Positions 27,265-36,685 of a stretch of DNA of 64,000 nucleotides are shown here, one piece after another. Every line of letters begins with the position of its first letter. Position 1 is the stretch's first letter. A program made the translations under genes and the position numbers. The stretch lies in the NCBI GenBank assembly GCA_902826695.1, contig CADEFU010000002.1, forward strand, positions 124,001 to 188,000, written 5' to 3'. The stretch comes from an uncultured Alphaproteobacteria bacterium (GTDB taxonomy: Bacteria; Pseudomonadota; Alphaproteobacteria; Micropepsales; Micropepsaceae). Under the pieces are notes generated by a model. It was given only the letters and a program-made list of their open reading frames with translations, made no database searches and was not told where the DNA came from.

Positions 27265-28626
27265 GTGAACGCTGAAGCTCGTGCCGAGGCCAAGTTCCAC
27301 GAGGAAGTGGCTGCCAATCTGACACGGAACTACGTCAGCCAGCTTGCGCACGGCATGCTGGCGATGACGGGGTTTCGGCTCGTCAACGCGCCGACGTTTG
27401 TGCCGGCGTATCTGTTTGCGCTGTCCGGGTCGAATTCGTTGGTCGGCATTGCACTCGCCATGCAGCATATCGGTTCGTTCGTCAGCAGCATTTTCGGCGC
27501 GGCGGCGGTCGAGCACCGGCGCAAGATCGTCGATCTCGGATTGCGCTACGGATGGGCGATGCGGCTCTCGGTGCTGGGCCTTGCGGTTGCCGGGTTCTTG
27601 AACCTGCCGCCGATGATCGAGTTCGCGTTGTTTGCGCTCTGCTTGGGGCTGCTCGGCGTCTTTTCCGGCATGCAGAACGTGCTGTGGAACGTGCTTTTGA
27701 CGAAGACGATCCCGGCCGACCGGCGCGGGATGATGCTGGGCCTGCGAAATTTCCTCGGCGGCTTGACGGCGGCGGCCGTCGCCCATGTGGGCGGCAAGTA
27801 CCTGGTCGAGCCGAACTTGCTCGGCAACGGCTATGCGAGCACGTTCCTGCTTGCGTTCGTGCTGACGGCGGCGGGGCTTTCGATGCTCTATCTCGTACGC
27901 GAACCGGAAGCGCCTACGGTGCGCGCTCCCTCCGGTGTGCGAGAGCGGCTTGGCGACGTTCCCGAGCTACTGCGCGACCGGGACTTTTCGATGTATTTCT
28001 GGGCGCAGGCATTGGCGACGCTCGGCATGCTCGCGATGCCGTTCTATGTGATCTTCGTCGGCAAGAGCTTGGGCTTGAGCCTGGCGACGGACGGCGTGAC
28101 GATCGGTGCTCTGGGGGCCGGCTTCTTGACGGCGCAGACGGTGGCTAGCCCGTTGTGGGGCTATCTTGCCGACCGGATGGGCTTCAAGGCTGTGTTCGTG
28201 CCGGCGCTGGTGCTTTGGGCGGCAGCGACGGGCGCCTTGTTGCTGTCGAACGATTTGATCTCGTTTCTGTTTTGCTTCGTCGCCATCGGGGCGGGGCATT
28301 CGGGATTCATGCTCGCCTCGCAGAACATGGTTCTCGAATTCGGCACGCGCTCCGATCTGCCCTTGCGTATTGCGATGGTTAACTCCGCGCAATCTCTGGT
28401 TCAGGCATTTGGCGCGATCGCGGGCGGTCAAATGGCGGACTCGCTCGGATTTGAAGTCGTGTTCGGCGCGGCCGTGCTTGCCAAGCTCGCAGCCGCGGGC
28501 ATGTTGTGGTTTTATGTGAGTGAGCCGCGCGAGACTCGGCGATCGCGGGGTGAGATCGCCGTGGACGCGGGCGAGGGGTTTGGAGATGTCATTGACGGGC
28601 GACGGGACCGCGAGCCCCCCCAGTAA
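27265..28626 (+). CDS. Major facilitator superfamily transporter
   Basis: 453 residues from a GTG. Twelve hydrophobic segments are separated by the usual central loop near residue 215. The first half has a DRRGMMLGLRNFLGG-like MFS loop (PADRRGMM), and LWGYLADRMGFKAVF in the second half is the classic loop 2/3-type motif. It is an inner-membrane transporter with unassigned substrate. It may be co-transcribed with the upstream hydrolase. Its last 41 nt overlap the start of phoR in another frame, so MFS and phoR are likely on one transcript. Confidence 0.85.
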   Translation: MNAEARAEAKFHEEVAANLTRNYVSQLAHGMLAMTGFRLVNAPTFVPAYLFALSGSNSLVGIALAMQHIGSFVSSIFGAAAVEHRRKIVDLGLRYGWAMRLSVLGLAVAGFLNLPPMIEFALFALCLGLLGVFSGMQNVLWNVLLTKTIPADRRGMMLGLRNFLGGLTAAAVAHVGGKYLVEPNLLGNGYASTFLLAFVLTAAGLSMLYLVREPEAPTVRAPSGVRERLGDVPELLRDRDFSMYFWAQALATLGMLAMPFYVIFVGKSLGLSLATDGVTIGALGAGFLTAQTVASPLWGYLADRMGFKAVFVPALVLWAAATGALLLSNDLISFLFCFVAIGAGHSGFMLASQNMVLEFGTRSDLPLRIAMVNSAQSLVQAFGAIAGGQMADSLGFEVVFGAAVLAKLAAAGMLWFYVSEPRETRRSRGEIAVDAGEGFGDVIDGRRDREPPQ

Positions 28627-30034
28627 TGCGGGAGCGGAGCGCGCGAAGACGGAGAGCGTGCGCGGCAAGGTGGCCGATCCGCGGGCTGTGACGCCGCTGA
28701 CGGTGCGAGCCGACGACATCAAGTGGATTTTGGCGGCAGCCGCGTTTGCGCTCGCGGTGCTCGGCGCGTGGTCCGGGGCTTGGGCGTTGGCAGCGTTTCT
28801 GGGACTTGGGATAGGGCTCATCGCCGTGGCGCGTCTTGGCTATGTGCGTAGCTTGCCAGAGCCGCAAGCACCGGTCGCGCCGGTCGTTGTGCAGCCGACG
28901 GTGGCGCCGATCAACGTCGCCGCCGCAGCCGCGCGCAGCGATTACACGCCCGGTGACCTGGTGCGTAGGCTGCCCGATCCGGCAATCCTGACGGATCACA
29001 GCGGGCGGATCATCTCGGCGAACGATGCTGTCGAAAAGCAGTTTGGCGTCGTCGAGTTGCGCAAGCACTTGGCAAGCGTCATTCGTGCGCCGCAGGTGTT
29101 GGGCGCACTGGATGCTGCGTTGGCTGGCAAGGGGGCGCAGCGGGTCGAGTTCTCCGTCGTGGGCGCGCAGGAGCAAAATTTCGAAGCATTTGTCGCCCCG
29201 GTCGAGGATGGCGATCGGATACTCAGGGCGACGCTGATTACCTTACGCGACATGACGAAGGCGCAGCGTGTGGAGCAAATGCGTGCCGACTTCGTTGCCA
29301 ATGCGAGCCACGAGTTGCGCACGCCTCTCGCGTCGCTGACCGGGTTTATCGACACGTTGCGGGGGCACGCCAAGGACGATCCCGAGGCGCAGGAGCGCTT
29401 CCTTGGGATCATGTCGGAGCAGGCGACGCGGATGCGGCGGTTGATCGACGATCTACTGTCGCTGTCCCGCATCGAGCTCAACGAGCATGTGCGTCCGGCC
29501 GGCAGCGTCAATCTGGGCGACGTTGTCGAGGAGGTGGCGAGTGCGCTCGCGCCGATGGCGCAAGCACAGAACATCCAACTCGAGATCGCCGAGCCGTCTT
29601 CACTGCCGAAAGTCGCCGGCGACCGGGATGAGTTGTTCCAAGTGGTCCAGAACTTGATCGACAACGCGATCAAGTATGGGCGGCCGCAGACGGCAATTAC
29701 GCTGGAGTTGGGTACGCGGCGTGCCAACCCGGGCGAGCCGGGGCCGTCGCCTGCTGTCTATCTGGCGGTCAAAGATCGCGGTGAAGGGATCGCGCGCGAG
29801 CACATTCCGCGGCTCACAGAGCGGTTCTATCGTGTCGACGTTCGGCGCAGCCGGGCGATCGGTGGGACGGGGCTGGGCCTTGCGATCGTCAAGCACATCG
29901 TGAACCGGCATCGCGGGCGGCTTGGCATCGACAGCAAAGTGAATGAAGGGTCCACTTTCACGATCTATTTGCCGCTCGCGACCGAGGTCGGCAACAATGA
30001 CGCGCCGCAACCGGGCTTGCTCACGGCGTCATAA
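28586..30034 (+). CDS. phoR: Phosphate-regulon sensor histidine kinase
   Basis: 482 residues from the ATG at 28586 with GAGG upstream. Two short membrane segments (about 46-62 and 66-85) lack a large periplasmic loop, as in PhoR. A PAS-like domain (about 125-225) is followed by the dimerisation H-box at His242 (ANASHELRTPLASLTGF). The ATPase blocks are NLIDNAIKYG, DRGEGI and GGTGLGLAIVKHIVNRH. Identity as PhoR rests on this architecture together with phoU and phoB immediately downstream. The expected pstSCAB transporter genes are absent between phoR and phoU. The start lies inside the MFS gene. Confidence 0.9.
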   Translation: MSLTGDGTASPPSNAGAERAKTESVRGKVADPRAVTPLTVRADDIKWILAAAAFALAVLGAWSGAWALAAFLGLGIGLIAVARLGYVRSLPEPQAPVAPVVVQPTVAPINVAAAAARSDYTPGDLVRRLPDPAILTDHSGRIISANDAVEKQFGVVELRKHLASVIRAPQVLGALDAALAGKGAQRVEFSVVGAQEQNFEAFVAPVEDGDRILRATLITLRDMTKAQRVEQMRADFVANASHELRTPLASLTGFIDTLRGHAKDDPEAQERFLGIMSEQATRMRRLIDDLLSLSRIELNEHVRPAGSVNLGDVVEEVASALAPMAQAQNIQLEIAEPSSLPKVAGDRDELFQVVQNLIDNAIKYGRPQTAITLELGTRRANPGEPGPSPAVYLAVKDRGEGIAREHIPRLTERFYRVDVRRSRAIGGTGLGLAIVKHIVNRHRGRLGIDSKVNEGSTFTIYLPLATEVGNNDAPQPGLLTAS

Positions 30035-30105
30035 TAGGTTCATGGAACTATCGCATTAGGGCGGCGGACCGGCAGCCGCAAGGTGTCGGTGGCAAAGGAT
30101 CAGTA

Positions 30106-30822
30106 ATGGCTGAGCACATCGTCAGGTCGTTTCAAGAACAACTCGAGGCCTTGAGCACCGGTATCGTACAGATGGGCGGGCTGTGCGAGGCGCAGCTCGC
30201 CAATGCGATCGACGCGGTGGTCAAGCGCGACCTACCGCGCGCAGAGCAGACGATCGCCTCGGACGTGAAGATCGATGCGCTGGAAACCGAGATCGAGCAG
30301 CAGGTGATCCGGCTGTTGGCAATGCGGCAGCCGTTGGCGCTCGATCTGCGCGAGACGCTGGCGGCGCTCAAAATATCGAACGACCTCGAACGGATTGGCG
30401 ACCTGGCAAAGAATGTCGCCAAGCGCACCTTGGTCATCGCGCGCGATGCGCCGGATCATAATCTCACCCAAGGGTTGGCCAGGATGGGGCGCCAAGCGTT
30501 GACGCAGGTTAAGGCCGTTTTGGACGCCTATACGCGCCGGGACGCCGATGCCGCATTGGCGGTTTGGAAACACGATGACGATATCGACGAGCTGTACAAC
30601 TCTTTGTTCCGCGAATTGCTGACCTACATGATGGAGGATCCGCGCAAGATCGGCCCTTCCACCCACTTGCTATTCATCGCGAAGAACTTCGAGCGGATCG
30701 GCGATCACGCGACCAATATCGCGGAAACAGTATGTTACGTGGTTTCGGGCCGCCGGATCGGCGAAGAGCGCCCAAAGAGCGATACGACAACTTCGGTTGC
30801 TGCGCGCGATGACAAGTCCTGA
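30106..30822 (+). CDS. phoU: Phosphate signalling protein PhoU
   Basis: 238 residues made of two three-helix repeats. The metal-binding signatures are DLERIGDLAKNVAKR in the first repeat and NFERIGDHATNIAE in the second, the E/DxxxD pattern of PhoU. It links Pst transport activity to PhoR and restrains PhoB signalling when phosphate is plentiful. It is cytoplasmic and peripheral. It starts 72 nt after phoR, and its end overlaps the start of phoB. Confidence 0.95.
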   Translation: MAEHIVRSFQEQLEALSTGIVQMGGLCEAQLANAIDAVVKRDLPRAEQTIASDVKIDALETEIEQQVIRLLAMRQPLALDLRETLAALKISNDLERIGDLAKNVAKRTLVIARDAPDHNLTQGLARMGRQALTQVKAVLDAYTRRDADAALAVWKHDDDIDELYNSLFRELLTYMMEDPRKIGPSTHLLFIAKNFERIGDHATNIAETVCYVVSGRRIGEERPKSDTTTSVAARDDKS

Positions 30823-31543
30823 TCCTTGGGGGCGGCCTAGCGGGCTGCGCAAGCCTCTTATTCTTGTGGCCGAAGACGACGCATCGCTGATGATGCTGTT
30901 GCGCTACAATTTGGACAAGGAAGGCTTTCGGGTCAGCGAGGCGCGCGACGGCGACGAGGCCTTGTTGCTGGCGGCGGAGGACGTGCCGGATCTTGTGCTG
31001 CTCGACTGGATGTTGCCCGGTGTTTCCGGGATCGAAGTCTGCAGACGTCTGCGTGCGCGGCCTGAAATCAAGAATGTGCCCATCATCTTGCTGACGGCGC
31101 GTGTGGACGAGACCGACCGCGTGCGCGGTCTCGACACCGGTGCGGACGACTACATCACGAAGCCTTTTTCGATGACGGAATTGCTCGCCCGTGTGCGGGC
31201 GGTGCTGCGCCGCGTTCGTCCGGCCTTGACCGAGAACGTGGTGACTTTCGGTGACGTGACGATTGATCGTGGCGCGCATCGGGTAAGGCGCGGGGCGCGA
31301 GAGGTGCACTTGGGGCCGACGGAGTACAAGCTCCTCGACCACTTCATCCAATTTCCCGGCCGGGTATTCAGCCGCGAGCAGCTGTTGGATGCGGTTTGGG
31401 GGTCGGGGGTCTCCGTGGATGCGCGCACCGTCGACGCGCACATCATGCGGCTTCGCAAGGCGCTGACGGAAGACGGCGAGGTCGATCCGATCCGCACGGT
31501 GCGCTCGGCGGGCTATGCGCTCGACGAGTCGCTGAAGGGCTAA
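30809..31543 (+). CDS. phoB: Phosphate-regulon response regulator PhoB (OmpR family)
   Basis: 244 residues from the ATG at 30809, overlapping the phoU end by 14 nt; a TTG at 30797 is a poorer start. The receiver domain has acidic EDD (22-24), phosphoacceptor Asp66 in LLDWMLPG, and the Thr of LLTAR and Lys of ITKPFS. The C-terminal winged helix carries LGPTEYKLLDHF and VDAHIMRLRKAL with RTVRSAGYAL, as in PhoB. The N-terminus is about 15 residues longer than in E. coli PhoB. It activates phosphate-starvation genes. Confidence 0.94.
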   Translation: MTSPDPWGRPSGLRKPLILVAEDDASLMMLLRYNLDKEGFRVSEARDGDEALLLAAEDVPDLVLLDWMLPGVSGIEVCRRLRARPEIKNVPIILLTARVDETDRVRGLDTGADDYITKPFSMTELLARVRAVLRRVRPALTENVVTFGDVTIDRGAHRVRRGAREVHLGPTEYKLLDHFIQFPGRVFSREQLLDAVWGSGVSVDARTVDAHIMRLRKALTEDGEVDPIRTVRSAGYALDESLKG

Positions 31544-31544
31544 A

Positions 31545-31575
31545 ACAAAGAGGCCCACCTTGCGGTGAGCCTCTC
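31545..31575 (-). terminator. Hairpin terminator between phoB and gcrA
   Basis: GAGGCCCACC (31550-31559) and GGTGAGCCTC (31564-31573) form a 10-nt stem with one C/A mismatch and a TTGC loop. On the minus strand the stem is followed by TTTGTTTT, so it best serves gcrA, whose stop is 27 nt away. It can also fold in the phoB transcript, where no T run follows. Confidence 0.65.
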
Positions 31576-31600
31576 GTCAGTTCCCCTCTAACTGGTCAGG

Positions 31601-32080
31601 TTAGGTGTTCGCCAGGTAACGGCGATAGTCCTTGTCGCGTTCCCGGTCGCGGCGGCTTTGCGAAGGTTGGAAAGCCTTCACGCTGTGCGCGTCGCAATAC
31701 GGTGAGCCATTCTTCGGCGCGTGGCCGCAGAAATGGAACTCTTCGCTTTTCGACGGGTCGCCGATCGGCCATTTGCACATACGATCGGAGATCGTAAGCA
31801 CAGTGGTCTTGCGGCCGTTTTCATCAACCACCGGGTCGCGCTCGATAATCGGGACTGGCGGCAGGGGTGCGATGCGGGGGCGCGCCACGCGGCGAACCTG
31901 CTGGATGCGGGGGCGCTCGGCGCGGGCGGGGGTCGCTCGGCCGGCAAGTCCAAGGCGATGCACTTTGCCGATTACGGCGTTTCGGGTGACCCCGCCGAGC
32001 TGGCGGGCGATCTGGCTTGCGCTAAGTCCTTCGGTCCAAAGTTGCTTCAGTTGTTCGACGCGTTCGTCCGTCCAGCCCAT
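31601..32080 (-). CDS. gcrA: GcrA cell-cycle regulator
   Basis: 159 residues. The N-terminal helix-turn-helix (about 1-45) reads MGWTDERVEQLKQLW, then SASQIARQLGGVTRNAVIGK, which is the GcrA signature. A proline/arginine-rich linker follows. The C-terminal sigma70-binding part has cysteines in RMCKWPIGDP, HFCGHAP and PYCDAHS. Known role in alphaproteobacteria: GcrA binds RNA polymerase sigma70 and promotes transcription from promoters carrying CcrM-methylated GANTC. One GAATC lies at 32216-32220 in its own upstream region, which may be chance. It is divergent from argD across 235 nt. Confidence 0.95.
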   Translation of the reverse strand: MGWTDERVEQLKQLWTEGLSASQIARQLGGVTRNAVIGKVHRLGLAGRATPARAERPRIQQVRRVARPRIAPLPPVPIIERDPVVDENGRKTTVLTISDRMCKWPIGDPSKSEEFHFCGHAPKNGSPYCDAHSVKAFQPSQSRRDRERDKDYRRYLANT

Positions 32081-32315
32081 TTATGTTCTCCCTCGCTGGG
32101 GGCGAGAATGGTTAAGGCGAGGTATAGTAGGGAGAACGAGTGGACCTACAAGTTCTAACGGCTGACACAACATGTAGTTACTGGGGATTTGTTGTCGCCG
32201 GGGCACATGGTTAACGAATCGCCCGCAATCGTTGACATCATACAGCACGCCAACCATTAGTGGCCCTTTCGCGGAAATCTTGGGCATTTCCGTGGGCTAA
32301 AGCTGAGGAAAAGCT

Positions 32316-33566
32316 GTGATTACGCCGATTTTGCCGACCTATGCGCGCGCGCCTGTCACCTTGGAGAGGGGAGAAGGCGCGTACGTCTATGCCAGCGATG
32401 GGCGACGTTTCCTCGATTTTGGATCGGGGATTGCGGTCAATGGGCTTGGGCATGCGCACCCGCACCTGGTTGCCGCGCTTACAGCCCAGGCGGGAAAGCT
32501 ATGGCACACCTCCAACCTCTACCAGGTGCCGGGGCAACAGAGGCTCGCTGAGCGGCTGGTTGCCAACACGTTCGCGGACACGGTGTTCTTCTGCAATTCG
32601 GGCGCGGAGGCGAACGAGTGTGCGATCAAGATGGCGCGCAAGTTTCACGCCCATCACGGCAACCCCGAGCGGTTTCGCGTTGTCACTTTTGAGGGGGCGT
32701 TCCATGGGCGGACGCTCGCGACCATCGCCGCCGGCGGTCAGAAAAAGCATCTCGACGGGTTCGGCCCGAAGGTTGACGGTTTCGATCAAGTGCCGTTCGG
32801 CGACGTTGATGCAGTGCGAAAGGCAATCGGGCCTGAGACTGCGGCTCTATTGATTGAGCCGGTGCAGGGTGAGGGCGGTGTGAGGCCGGTGCCTCCAGAA
32901 TTTCTGCGTGCGTTGCGCGCGCTCTGCGACGAGCATGGATTGCTGTTGATCCTCGACGAAGTCCAAACGGGTGTTGGACGCACGGGCAAGCTGTTTGCGC
33001 ACGAGTGGTCTGGCGTGACGCCCGACATCATGGCGATCGCGAAGGGCATCGGCGGCGGGTTCCCGATGGGCGCGTGTCTAGCGACCGAGCGCGCGGCAGT
33101 GGGCATGACGGCGGGGTCGCATGGTTCGACATTCGGCGGCAATCCGCTGGCGATGGCGGTGGGCAATGCCGTGCTCGATGTCGTGCTCGAGCCGGGCTTC
33201 TTGGAACACGTAAACAGAATCGCGAATTACTTGCGTCAGCAGCTTGCGATGGTCGTCGATCGCAATCGTGCGATTGTCGAGGATGTGCGCGGGCAAGGCT
33301 TGTTGCTCGGCATCAAGTGCAAGGTGGCGAACAACGAACTGATCGATGCGCTGCGCGATCGCGGCCTGTTGACGGTGGGGGCCGGTGACAACGTCGTGCG
33401 TATCTTGCCGCCGATGATAGCGACGGAAGAGCACGTTCGTGAGGCGATTGGGATCCTGAACGAGGCGTGTCAGGCGCTGGCGCACGTCCCGGCGAAGGAT
33501 GCCTCACTTCGCCAAGGCTCCGGGGGGCCAGGTTCGGCATCTTCGGCCCCCGTAGCTTTAGCGTAG
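32316..33566 (+). CDS. argD: Acetylornithine aminotransferase
   Basis: 416 residues from a GTG preceded by GAGG. It is a fold-type I PLP class III aminotransferase, with [19 protein letters not shown], the [11 protein letters not shown] block, [13 protein letters not shown] and the PLP lysine Lys243 in [14 protein letters not shown]. It makes N-acetylornithine in arginine synthesis, and members often also serve as succinyldiaminopimelate aminotransferases. The C-terminal tail of about 25 residues (rich in Gly, Ser and Ala) is longer than the core needs. argF starts 12 nt later. Confidence 0.94.
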   Translation: MITPILPTYARAPVTLERGEGAYVYASDGRRFLDFGSGIAVNGLGHAHPHLVAALTAQAGKLWHTSNLYQVPGQQRLAERLVANTFADTVFFCNSGAEANECAIKMARKFHAHHGNPERFRVVTFEGAFHGRTLATIAAGGQKKHLDGFGPKVDGFDQVPFGDVDAVRKAIGPETAALLIEPVQGEGGVRPVPPEFLRALRALCDEHGLLLILDEVQTGVGRTGKLFAHEWSGVTPDIMAIAKGIGGGFPMGACLATERAAVGMTAGSHGSTFGGNPLAMAVGNAVLDVVLEPGFLEHVNRIANYLRQQLAMVVDRNRAIVEDVRGQGLLLGIKCKVANNELIDALRDRGLLTVGAGDNVVRILPPMIATEEHVREAIGILNEACQALAHVPAKDASLRQGSGGPGSASSAPVALA

Positions 33567-33577
33567 AGGGCAGCGAA

Positions 33578-34519
33578 ATGAGCTTGAAGCACTTCTTGGA
33601 CCTCGATGCATTCGATGGGCCGACGCTGCGTAAGTTGATCGACGATGCGAAGCGCATGAAAGATGCGCGTAACGGGCGGCCGAAAGGGGCTCCCGACGAT
33701 GTGCTGCCCCTGAAGGGGCGCATGTTGGCGCTGGTGTTCGAGAAACCGTCGACACGCACGCGTATCTCGTTCGATGTCGGCATGCGCCAGCTCGGCGGGG
33801 AGTGCATGTTCCTCGATGGGCGCGACATGCAATTTGGGCACGGCGAGACCGTCGGCGATACGGCGCAAGTGCTGTCACGTTATGTGGACGGGATCGTGCT
33901 GCGCACGAAGCGGCATCAAAGTCTGTTGGATTTGGCGGCGAACGCGTCTGTCCCGGTGATCAACGGGCTGACGGACCGGACGCATCCGTGTCAGTTGATG
34001 GCCGATGTGTTGACGTTCGAGGAACATCGCGGGCCGATTGGCGGCAAGGTGGTGACGTGGTCGGGGGCGGGCAACAACGTTTGCGCGTCCTGGATTCATG
34101 CGGCGGTGAAGTTCGGGTTCGAGTTGCGCGTCGCTTGTCCGGCTGAGGCTGAGCCCGATCCGCGGGTAACCGCATGGGCGAAAGAGCAGGGCGGGAAGGT
34201 GCATCTCGTGCGCGATCCGTATGAAGCGGTATCGGGAACGAGTTGCGTCGTCAGCGATACGTGGGTGCAGATGTCGGAGAGCGATCTGCTTGGCGAGGGC
34301 GGGATGCGCTCGCGGCACAATGTGCTTGCGCGGTATCGCGTGGATGAGAAGTTGATGGCTGCGGCGGGGAAGGCCGCGATCTTCATGCATTGTCTGCCGG
34401 CGCATCGCGGCGAGGAAGTGACCGATGGTGTGCTCGACGGGCCGCAGTCGGTCGTGTTCGACGAAGCAGAGAACCGTCTGCATTCGCAAAAGGCGGTGTT
34501 GGCGTGGGCGATGTCGTGA
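33578..34519 (+). CDS. argF: Ornithine carbamoyltransferase
   Basis: 313 residues from the ATG at 33578 with an AGAGGG ribosome site. The carbamoyl-phosphate motif is STRTRISF, then GRDMQFGHGE, HPCQ for ornithine/carbamoyl binding, and FMHCLPAHRGEEV with the catalytic Cys. It converts ornithine to citrulline and is cytoplasmic. It is co-transcribed with argD. Its TGA overlaps the hslO GTG by 4 nt (GTGA), a typical alphaproteobacterial argD-argF-hslO arrangement. Confidence 0.96.
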   Translation: MSLKHFLDLDAFDGPTLRKLIDDAKRMKDARNGRPKGAPDDVLPLKGRMLALVFEKPSTRTRISFDVGMRQLGGECMFLDGRDMQFGHGETVGDTAQVLSRYVDGIVLRTKRHQSLLDLAANASVPVINGLTDRTHPCQLMADVLTFEEHRGPIGGKVVTWSGAGNNVCASWIHAAVKFGFELRVACPAEAEPDPRVTAWAKEQGGKVHLVRDPYEAVSGTSCVVSDTWVQMSESDLLGEGGMRSRHNVLARYRVDEKLMAAAGKAAIFMHCLPAHRGEEVTDGVLDGPQSVVFDEAENRLHSQKAVLAWAMS

Positions 34520-35442
34520 CGCCCGTGGCGGTAACGGGCGACTTCGTCCGCAGCTTCCAGATCGAAGGCATGAACGTGCGAGGGCGGATCGTGCATCTGA
34601 CAGATGCTGCGGATCGCGTGATTGCGGCGCACGGGTATCCGGATGCGGTGTCGGGCATTGTCGGCGAGGCGTTGGCGCTCGCCGCGCTGCTTGGCGCGTC
34701 ACTGAAGTTCGACGGGACGCTCACGGTCCAGACGCGCAGCAATGGGCCGGTCCGGATGATCGTGGCCGATTACATGACGCCCGGCGAGGTGCGTGCCTGC
34801 GCCACCTTTGACCGAGATGCGGTTGAGCGGTTGGGCGCGACGCCTTCGTTCGGCGATCTGGTCGGCGAGGGATCGATCGCGATCACGATCGATCAGGGCG
34901 AGGACATGGAGCGCTACCAGGGGATCGTTTCGCTGGAAGGCGAAGGTCTTGCCGATGCCGCCGCGCGATATTTCGAGCGCTCGGAGCAGATTCCCACGCA
35001 TATCAAGCTTGGCGTTGCGACGCTTGCCGCGCGCGGTGGCAACGGTGTGCGTCCGCATTGGCGGGCCGGCGCCATCATGATCCAGAATCTGGCGTCGCTG
35101 GGCGGACACAACGCGCCGGGCCCAGAGAACGCGGACGATTGGGTGCGGGCGTCGGTGTTGTTTGCGACCGTCGAGTCGCATGAGTTGGTCGATCCGCAAG
35201 TCGAGGCCGAGCGGTTGCTCTATCGGCTGTACCACGAAGACGGCGTGCGCGTGTTTGAGCGGCAACCACTTTCGTTCGGCTGTCGCTGCAGTGCCGATCG
35301 GGTGATGTCGGTGTTGGCGCAGTATCCGGCACATGAACTCAGCGAATTGGCCGAAGGCGACGGGTTGATCCACGCGACGTGCGAGTTCTGTTCGACGGAC
35401 TACAGCTTCAAACCCGGCGACGTTCAAGCGGCGCAGACGTGA
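34516..35442 (+). CDS. hslO: Redox-regulated chaperone Hsp33
   Basis: 308 residues from a GTG overlapping the argF stop. The substrate-binding N-domain has the conserved GEALALAALLGASLKFDG and the IQNLASLGG region. The redox switch at the C-terminus holds the four zinc cysteines as FGCRCS (CxC) and HATCEFCSTDY (CxxC). Known role: oxidation releases zinc and turns on holdase activity that protects unfolding proteins. The last 19 nt overlap the convergent argE gene. Confidence 0.95.
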   Translation: MTPVAVTGDFVRSFQIEGMNVRGRIVHLTDAADRVIAAHGYPDAVSGIVGEALALAALLGASLKFDGTLTVQTRSNGPVRMIVADYMTPGEVRACATFDRDAVERLGATPSFGDLVGEGSIAITIDQGEDMERYQGIVSLEGEGLADAAARYFERSEQIPTHIKLGVATLAARGGNGVRPHWRAGAIMIQNLASLGGHNAPGPENADDWVRASVLFATVESHELVDPQVEAERLLYRLYHEDGVRVFERQPLSFGCRCSADRVMSVLAQYPAHELSELAEGDGLIHATCEFCSTDYSFKPGDVQAAQT

Positions 35443-36608
35443 TCCATCAGGCGGCGCATGAAGGCGACGCACGCGTCGATCTGTGAGAGCTCGATGAACT
35501 CGTTCGGCTTATGCGCCTGCTGGATGTTACCAGGGCCGCAGACGACCGAGGGGATTCCCGCTTCCTGAAACAAGCCCGCTTCGGTGCCGTAGGCGACTGC
35601 TTCGGCGTGGTTGCGGCCGGTGAGTTGCTTCGCGAGAGCTTCGGCGGGACAGCCCTCGGTTGCGACAAGTGCCGGCACGTGGGCACGGACGGTGGTGACG
35701 ATATCGGCTTCGGGTGCGATGCGCTGCAGGCGCGGAAGCACCTTCTCCTTTGTGTGCGTGACGAAGCGTTCGACGATCGCGTCGCGGCTTGTGCCGGGGA
35801 GGTAGCGGAATTCCCATTGGAACGTGCAGTGGCGTGCGAGAATGTTCAGTGCGGTGCCGCCTTCGATCGTGGACGATTGGACCGTCGTGTAAGGCGGGTC
35901 GAAGCGGCCCGATGGATCGCCGGCTTTGCGCATCTCTTCGGCGATGTCGCTCAGGTGCATGATCAGTTCGGCCGCCACCATGACCGCATTCACCCCTTTG
36001 TCTGTTTGGCTCGAGTGCGCTTCGCGGCCGGTGACGGTAGTTCGGAATGAGCGGATGCCCTTGTGGGCGTTGACGACCTTCATGTCGGTCGGTTCGCCTA
36101 TGATCGCGAGTTTCGGCCGGGGCACGGCTTTGATGATCTCAGCGATCATTGGCCGGACGCCGAGGCAGCCGACTTCTTCGTCGTAGGAGAGCGCAATGTG
36201 GATTGGGGTTCTGACGCGGCGCTTCAGGAACTCGGGCATGAGCGCGAGCACGACGGCGGAAAACGATTTCATATCCGACGTGCCGCGGCCGTAGAGCTTG
36301 CCATCCTTCTCGACGACTTTGAAGGGATCGGTATCCCACGGTTGGCCGTCCACGGGAACGACGTCGGTGTGACCGGAGAGGATAATCCCGCCGGGTTCGT
36401 TTGGCCCGAGGGTGATCAGGAGGTTCGCTTTCGTGCCCTCGGCGTTTGGAATGCGGCGTGGCGAGAGCCCGTGCGCCTTCGCGTAGTCTTCGACGAACGA
36501 GATCAGATGCAGGTTCGAGTCGCGGCTTGTGGTGTCGAAAGCGATGAGGCGTTCGATCATTTCGCGGGGGGTGTAGGAGCGGGTCACGGGTGTCTCTGGC
36601 GGTTCCAT
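35424..36608 (-). CDS. argE: Acetylornithine deacetylase (M20 family)
   Basis: 394 residues. The dizinc M20 motifs are LSGHTDVVPVDGQPW, GRGTSDMKSF, the catalytic SYDEEVGCLG and IGEPTDM, with the dimerisation domain at about 185-295 (GREAHSSQTDKGVNA). The C-terminal metal His lies in QQAHKPNEFI. It removes the acetyl group from N-acetylornithine to give ornithine, the substrate of the neighbouring argF. It faces argD-argF-hslO and overlaps hslO by 19 nt. Confidence 0.92.
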   Translation of the reverse strand: MEPPETPVTRSYTPREMIERLIAFDTTSRDSNLHLISFVEDYAKAHGLSPRRIPNAEGTKANLLITLGPNEPGGIILSGHTDVVPVDGQPWDTDPFKVVEKDGKLYGRGTSDMKSFSAVVLALMPEFLKRRVRTPIHIALSYDEEVGCLGVRPMIAEIIKAVPRPKLAIIGEPTDMKVVNAHKGIRSFRTTVTGREAHSSQTDKGVNAVMVAAELIMHLSDIAEEMRKAGDPSGRFDPPYTTVQSSTIEGGTALNILARHCTFQWEFRYLPGTSRDAIVERFVTHTKEKVLPRLQRIAPEADIVTTVRAHVPALVATEGCPAEALAKQLTGRNHAEAVAYGTEAGLFQEAGIPSVVCGPGNIQQAHKPNEFIELSQIDACVAFMRRLMDHVCAA

Positions 36609-36685
36609 GCCCCGCCTCTATAGCCGTCATGGCCGGTCAAGCGAAGCGCGACCCGGCCCGTGACGGGTTTGCGCAGGAGATGGCG

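Noticed and set aside
26389-27786. A 465-codon open frame antisense to the dienelactone hydrolase and MFS genes
   Set aside because: Both plus-strand genes have intact domains and catalytic motifs. The antisense product shows none.
32216-32220. GAATC (CcrM-type GANTC) in the gcrA upstream region
   Set aside because: A single GANTC is expected about every 256 bp by chance, so it is not evidence of methylation control.
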